A DNA stretch of 64,000 nucleotides from Flavobacterium aquidurense. GTDB lineage: Bacteria; Bacteroidota; Bacteroidia; Flavobacteriales; Flavobacteriaceae. This document shows positions 61,223 to 64,000 of this stretch, in pieces (position 1 is the stretch's first letter; each line of letters opens with the position of its first letter). A program made the translations under genes and the position numbers. The stretch covers positions 842,125 to 906,124 of the forward strand of contig NZ_JRLF01000015.1 of NCBI RefSeq assembly GCF_001404985.1. Reading direction: 5' to 3'. The notes beneath the pieces are model-generated. The model searched no databases. It was not told the origin of the DNA and saw only the letters and a program-made list of their open reading frames with translations.

Positions 61223-62677
61223 TTGAAAATTTTAGACAAATACTTACTAAAAACATTTCTGATTACATTTACTACGGTATTTGTAATCCTTTTTTTTATA
61301 TTCATACTTCAAACCGTATGGCTTTTTATCTCTGAACTTGCAGGTAAAGACCTTGATTTGCTATTGGTTATAAAATTTCTTTTATTCTCAATGCCCCGAA
61401 TAATTCCATTGGTATTACCATTATCGGTTTTATTGGCCTCTATTATGACATTTGGAAATCTAGCCGAAAATTATGAATTTGCGGCCATGAAATCTTCCGG
61501 AATTTCACTTCAGAGAGCGATGCGTGTTTTGATAATTTTTATCTTCGTTTTGAGTTTTGTTGCGTTTTGGTTTGCCAATAACGTGATCCCATACGCTGAA
61601 TACAAATTTATTAATTTTAGAAAAAACATCGCTCAGGCAAAACCAGCTATGGCAATTGCTGAAGGACAATTTAACGATGTTGGTTTTTATAATATTAAGG
61701 TAAATAAAAAATCCGGCGAAAACGGAAATATTTTAACAGGAGTTACTATTCACGAAAAACCTAATAACGTTGGCGAAAATAAAACGGTTATTAAGGCAAA
61801 AGACGGAGTATTAATGAGTAATGAAAAATCCAGCATTTTAAAACTTGTTTTAAATGACGGGTATTATTATCAGGATGTTACTCCAAAAAAATACGAGGAT
61901 CGTGCGAAATTACCTTTTGTAAAATCTTCTTTTAAAAAGCAGGTTATTAATATTGACTTGTCTGAATTAAACAAAACCGACGAAGACAAGGAGAATATAA
62001 ACGGTACAAACGCAATGCTAAATGTTAACGAGTTGCGCTATACTTTAGATTCTTTGAATAAAAACCTCGACAATGAGATTATATCTTTCTCAGAAAACAT
62101 CAATCAACGTGTTGGAATTAGAAAATCTCCAGTCGTTATAAAATCAGATAAAAAGAAAAAGGCACTTCCTGACAATCTTTTATCGATGTATACGAATAAA
62201 CAAAAATCAGATATCCTGAAAATGGCTACCGGTAATGTAACCAGTAACATTTATTCGATTGAAACCACTCAAAAAGATTTAAAAGACAAACAACGCGAAA
62301 TAAACAAACATTTAACGGCTTTGTATGAAAAGTTTGTCATTGCTTTTGCCTGTTTTTTAATGTTTTTTATTGGTGCTCCATTAGGCGCTATTATTCGAAA
62401 AGGAGGACTTGGTTTACCAATTGTCTTTGCCGTTTTAATTTTTATTACTTTTCACTTTATCAATACTTTTGGAAAAAGAGTTTCGCAAGAAGGCGGTATG
62501 ACTCCGTTTATGGGTTCATGGATGTCCTCTTTTATATTGTTGCCATTGGCTGTATTATTAACGTATCGTGCGACAAACGACAACGGATTAATCAACTTTG
62601 ACGCCATTACTACTCCAATATCACAACTGTTTCAAAAAATTTCAGAGCGGTTTTTCCCTGCTCAAAATCAAAAATAA
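61223..62677 (+). CDS. LptF/LptG-family permease
   Basis: 484 residues. Six helices in two groups (TFTTVFVILFFIFILQTVWLF and LFSMPRIIPLVLPLSVLLAS near the N-terminus; FVIAFACFLMFFIGAPLGAII near the C-terminus) around a large periplasmic domain (~130-350). LptF and LptG form the inner-membrane part of the lipopolysaccharide export machine. The start is TTG at 61223, with AAGG just upstream; no ATG lies before ~residue 57. It follows lolA by six bases and is followed by ribB by two bases. Confidence 0.9.
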   Translation: MKILDKYLLKTFLITFTTVFVILFFIFILQTVWLFISELAGKDLDLLLVIKFLLFSMPRIIPLVLPLSVLLASIMTFGNLAENYEFAAMKSSGISLQRAMRVLIIFIFVLSFVAFWFANNVIPYAEYKFINFRKNIAQAKPAMAIAEGQFNDVGFYNIKVNKKSGENGNILTGVTIHEKPNNVGENKTVIKAKDGVLMSNEKSSILKLVLNDGYYYQDVTPKKYEDRAKLPFVKSSFKKQVINIDLSELNKTDEDKENINGTNAMLNVNELRYTLDSLNKNLDNEIISFSENINQRVGIRKSPVVIKSDKKKKALPDNLLSMYTNKQKSDILKMATGNVTSNIYSIETTQKDLKDKQREINKHLTALYEKFVIAFACFLMFFIGAPLGAIIRKGGLGLPIVFAVLIFITFHFINTFGKRVSQEGGMTPFMGSWMSSFILLPLAVLLTYRATNDNGLINFDAITTPISQLFQKISERFFPAQNQK

Positions 62678-62679
62678 TT

Positions 62680-63813
62680 ATGTCAACAACAAAAATACAA
62701 CTGAATACCATTGAAGAAGCTATAGAAGATATTCGTCAAGGTAAAGTAATCATTGTAGTCGATGATGAAGATCGTGAGAACGAAGGTGATTTTTTGGCTG
62801 CAGCCGAAAAAGTGACACCTGAAATGATCAATTTTATGGCTACTCACGGACGTGGATTGATTTGCTCTCCTTTAACTGAAAGCCGTTGCAAGGAATTAGA
62901 TCTAAAGCCAATGGTTACCAATAACACAGATCATATGGAAACTGCTTTTACAGTTTCGGTTGATTTAAAAGGACATGGTGTAACGACAGGAATTTCTGCT
63001 TCAGACAGATCTAAAACTGTTTTAGCATTGACAGATTCTAACATCAAACCACATGAATTAGCACGACCAGGACATATTTTTCCTTTAGTTGCCAAACAAG
63101 GTGGAGTTTTAAGAAGAACTGGCCACACAGAAGCTGCTATTGATTTTGCGAGATTAGCAGGATTTAAATCCGCTGGTGTTATCTGCGAAATTTTGAATGA
63201 AGACGGAACTATGTCACGATTGCCTGAATTGGTAAAAGTGGCCAAGAAATTTAATTTAAAATTAGTTTCTATTGAAGATTTAGTTGCCTACAGAATGCAA
63301 CACGATAGCCTTATTGTTAAAAAAGAAGATTTTGATATCGAAACACGTTTTGGAACTTTTAGATTAAGAGCTTACGAACAAACGACGAATAAACAAATTC
63401 ATATTGCTTTAACAAAAGGAACATGGAATCTTGGAGAACCAATCTTAACGAGAATTAATTCTTCACAGGTAAATAATGATTTATTAGGCACTTTAACCAA
63501 TAACGCCGAGCAGCAACTAGATGATATGTTTAAGGTTATTAATGAAAACGGAAAAGGCGCTGTATTATTCATAAATCAGGATATGACTGCTGTAAATTTA
63601 TTAAACAGAATTGCTGAACTTAAAACATTACAGTCAGAAGGTACAATGAAAGCTCCAAAAGTAATTATCGACAGTAAAGACTACGGAATTGGAGCTCAAA
63701 TTTTACATGATATTGATATTTCTAAAATTAGATTGGTATCAAACACAGAGCAAACAAAACGTGTCGGAATGATTGGATACGGACTTGAGATCACAGAATA
63801 CGTAAGCTACTAA
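62680..63813 (+). CDS. ribB: 3,4-dihydroxy-2-butanone-4-phosphate synthase with a degenerate GTP cyclohydrolase II domain
   Basis: 377 residues. The N-terminal domain keeps all DHBP-synthase motifs (VDDEDRENEGDF, HGRGLICSPL, GHTEAAIDFARLAG). The C-terminal half has the GTP cyclohydrolase II fold, but the zinc cysteines are missing: the C-x-C block is TRINSSQVNNDLLGTLTNN, and the RxEGRxxGL active loop is NQDMTAVNL. It should make the ribulose branch of riboflavin only. A separate RibA should lie elsewhere. Confidence 0.9.
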   Translation: MSTTKIQLNTIEEAIEDIRQGKVIIVVDDEDRENEGDFLAAAEKVTPEMINFMATHGRGLICSPLTESRCKELDLKPMVTNNTDHMETAFTVSVDLKGHGVTTGISASDRSKTVLALTDSNIKPHELARPGHIFPLVAKQGGVLRRTGHTEAAIDFARLAGFKSAGVICEILNEDGTMSRLPELVKVAKKFNLKLVSIEDLVAYRMQHDSLIVKKEDFDIETRFGTFRLRAYEQTTNKQIHIALTKGTWNLGEPILTRINSSQVNNDLLGTLTNNAEQQLDDMFKVINENGKGAVLFINQDMTAVNLLNRIAELKTLQSEGTMKAPKVIIDSKDYGIGAQILHDIDISKIRLVSNTEQTKRVGMIGYGLEITEYVSY

Positions 63814-63816
63814 CAT

Positions 63817-64000
63817 ATGGGGACATTAGAAGAAAGAATTGTAAAATCTGAAACACATATCTTTAAAGCGGTTTTTCCAAGTACAACAAACCATTACGAC
63901 ACTTTATTTGGTGGAACAGCGCTTCATCTTATGGACGAAGTTGCTTTTATTTGTGCCACGCGTTTTAGCCGTAAAAAAGTAGTTACAATATCGACTGGCC
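63817..64000 (+). CDS. Acyl-CoA thioesterase (hotdog fold), 3' partial
   Basis: 61 residues are visible. The opening ETHIFKAVFPSTTNHYDTLFGG and LHLMDEVAFICATR match hotdog acyl-CoA thioesterases of the YciA/BACH type (NHYxTLFGG with the following MDE). Starts three bases after the ribB stop, so it is probably co-transcribed. The rest lies beyond the window. Confidence 0.88.
   Translation, partial: MGTLEERIVKSETHIFKAVFPSTTNHYDTLFGGTALHLMDEVAFICATRFSRKKVVTISTG

Noticed and set aside
1..64000. tRNA or rRNA genes and riboswitches
   Set aside because: No cloverleaf-type or known riboswitch pattern was seen upstream of lysA, ribB, mgl or amt, where they would be expected; I could not run a covariance search.

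Overview
The window is chromosomal DNA from a member of the Bacteroidota, most likely Flavobacterium or a close relative. It is AT-rich, and upstream of several genes there are Bacteroidota-type promoters (TTTG or TTG, 16-21 bases, then TAnnTTTG). Classic Shine-Dalgarno sites are largely absent. Signal peptides commonly end in a Q-like cleavage context (SQ, AQ), and the gene content matches the genus (RDD, DUF2314, AmpG-like, LptF/G and tandem amidohydrolase proteins). The organism assignment rests on these features and not on a database comparison. No rRNA, tRNA, CRISPR array, prophage or intact insertion sequence was seen.

Layout. 1-6 kb: glutamate synthase gltB (5' end cut by the window) and gltD, then lysA. 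6-17 kb: an accessory run of small exported proteins, lipoproteins and membrane proteins, an ArsR regulator with two tandem AHSA1/SRPBCC proteins, an exported esterase, a GNAT acetyltransferase and an NTF2-like protein. 17-20 kb (minus): comM/yifB and a Gfo/Idh/MocA oxidoreductase. 20-26 kb: two exported amidohydrolases and an ammonium transporter. 26-31 kb (minus): pabB, tilS, dsbD. 31-39 kb: a VWA lipoprotein, a DoxX-like protein, a Blc-type lipocalin, lpdA, and an Lrp regulator divergent from a methionine gamma-lyase-like gene. 39-45 kb: an APC permease, a YdiJ-like FAD/FeS dehydrogenase and an MscS channel. 46-48 kb: small orphan genes among large inverted repeats. 48-55 kb: anmK, a DigH-like glycosidase, an AmpG-like permease, a TPR protein, a GNAT and a NagZ-type GH3 glycosidase, which reads as a peptidoglycan-recycling cluster. 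55-58 kb: AhpC peroxiredoxin, thioredoxin, a small helical protein and Tpx. 58-64 kb: dgkA, ftsK, lolA, lptF/G, ribB and an acyl-CoA thioesterase cut by the window end.

How they work together. The clearest functional modules are nitrogen assimilation (gltBD, with amt 20 kb away), cell-wall turnover and salvage (48-55 kb), thiol redox defence (ahpC-trx, tpx, and the periplasmic dsbD), and an envelope/division block (dgkA-ftsK-lolA-lptF/G).

The most unusual signal lies between the genes. At least five families of dispersed intergenic inverted repeats occur in the long gaps. One family has three copies that share a stem with the same bulged C while the pairing bases differ between copies. Another has about 24-base terminal inverted repeats around a core of roughly 50 bases and resembles a MITE. 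Others form nested hairpins or 22-26 bp perfect arms. A 54-residue secreted protein gene (46565-46729, minus) that is easily missed was also found, and several gene starts were revised using promoter position.
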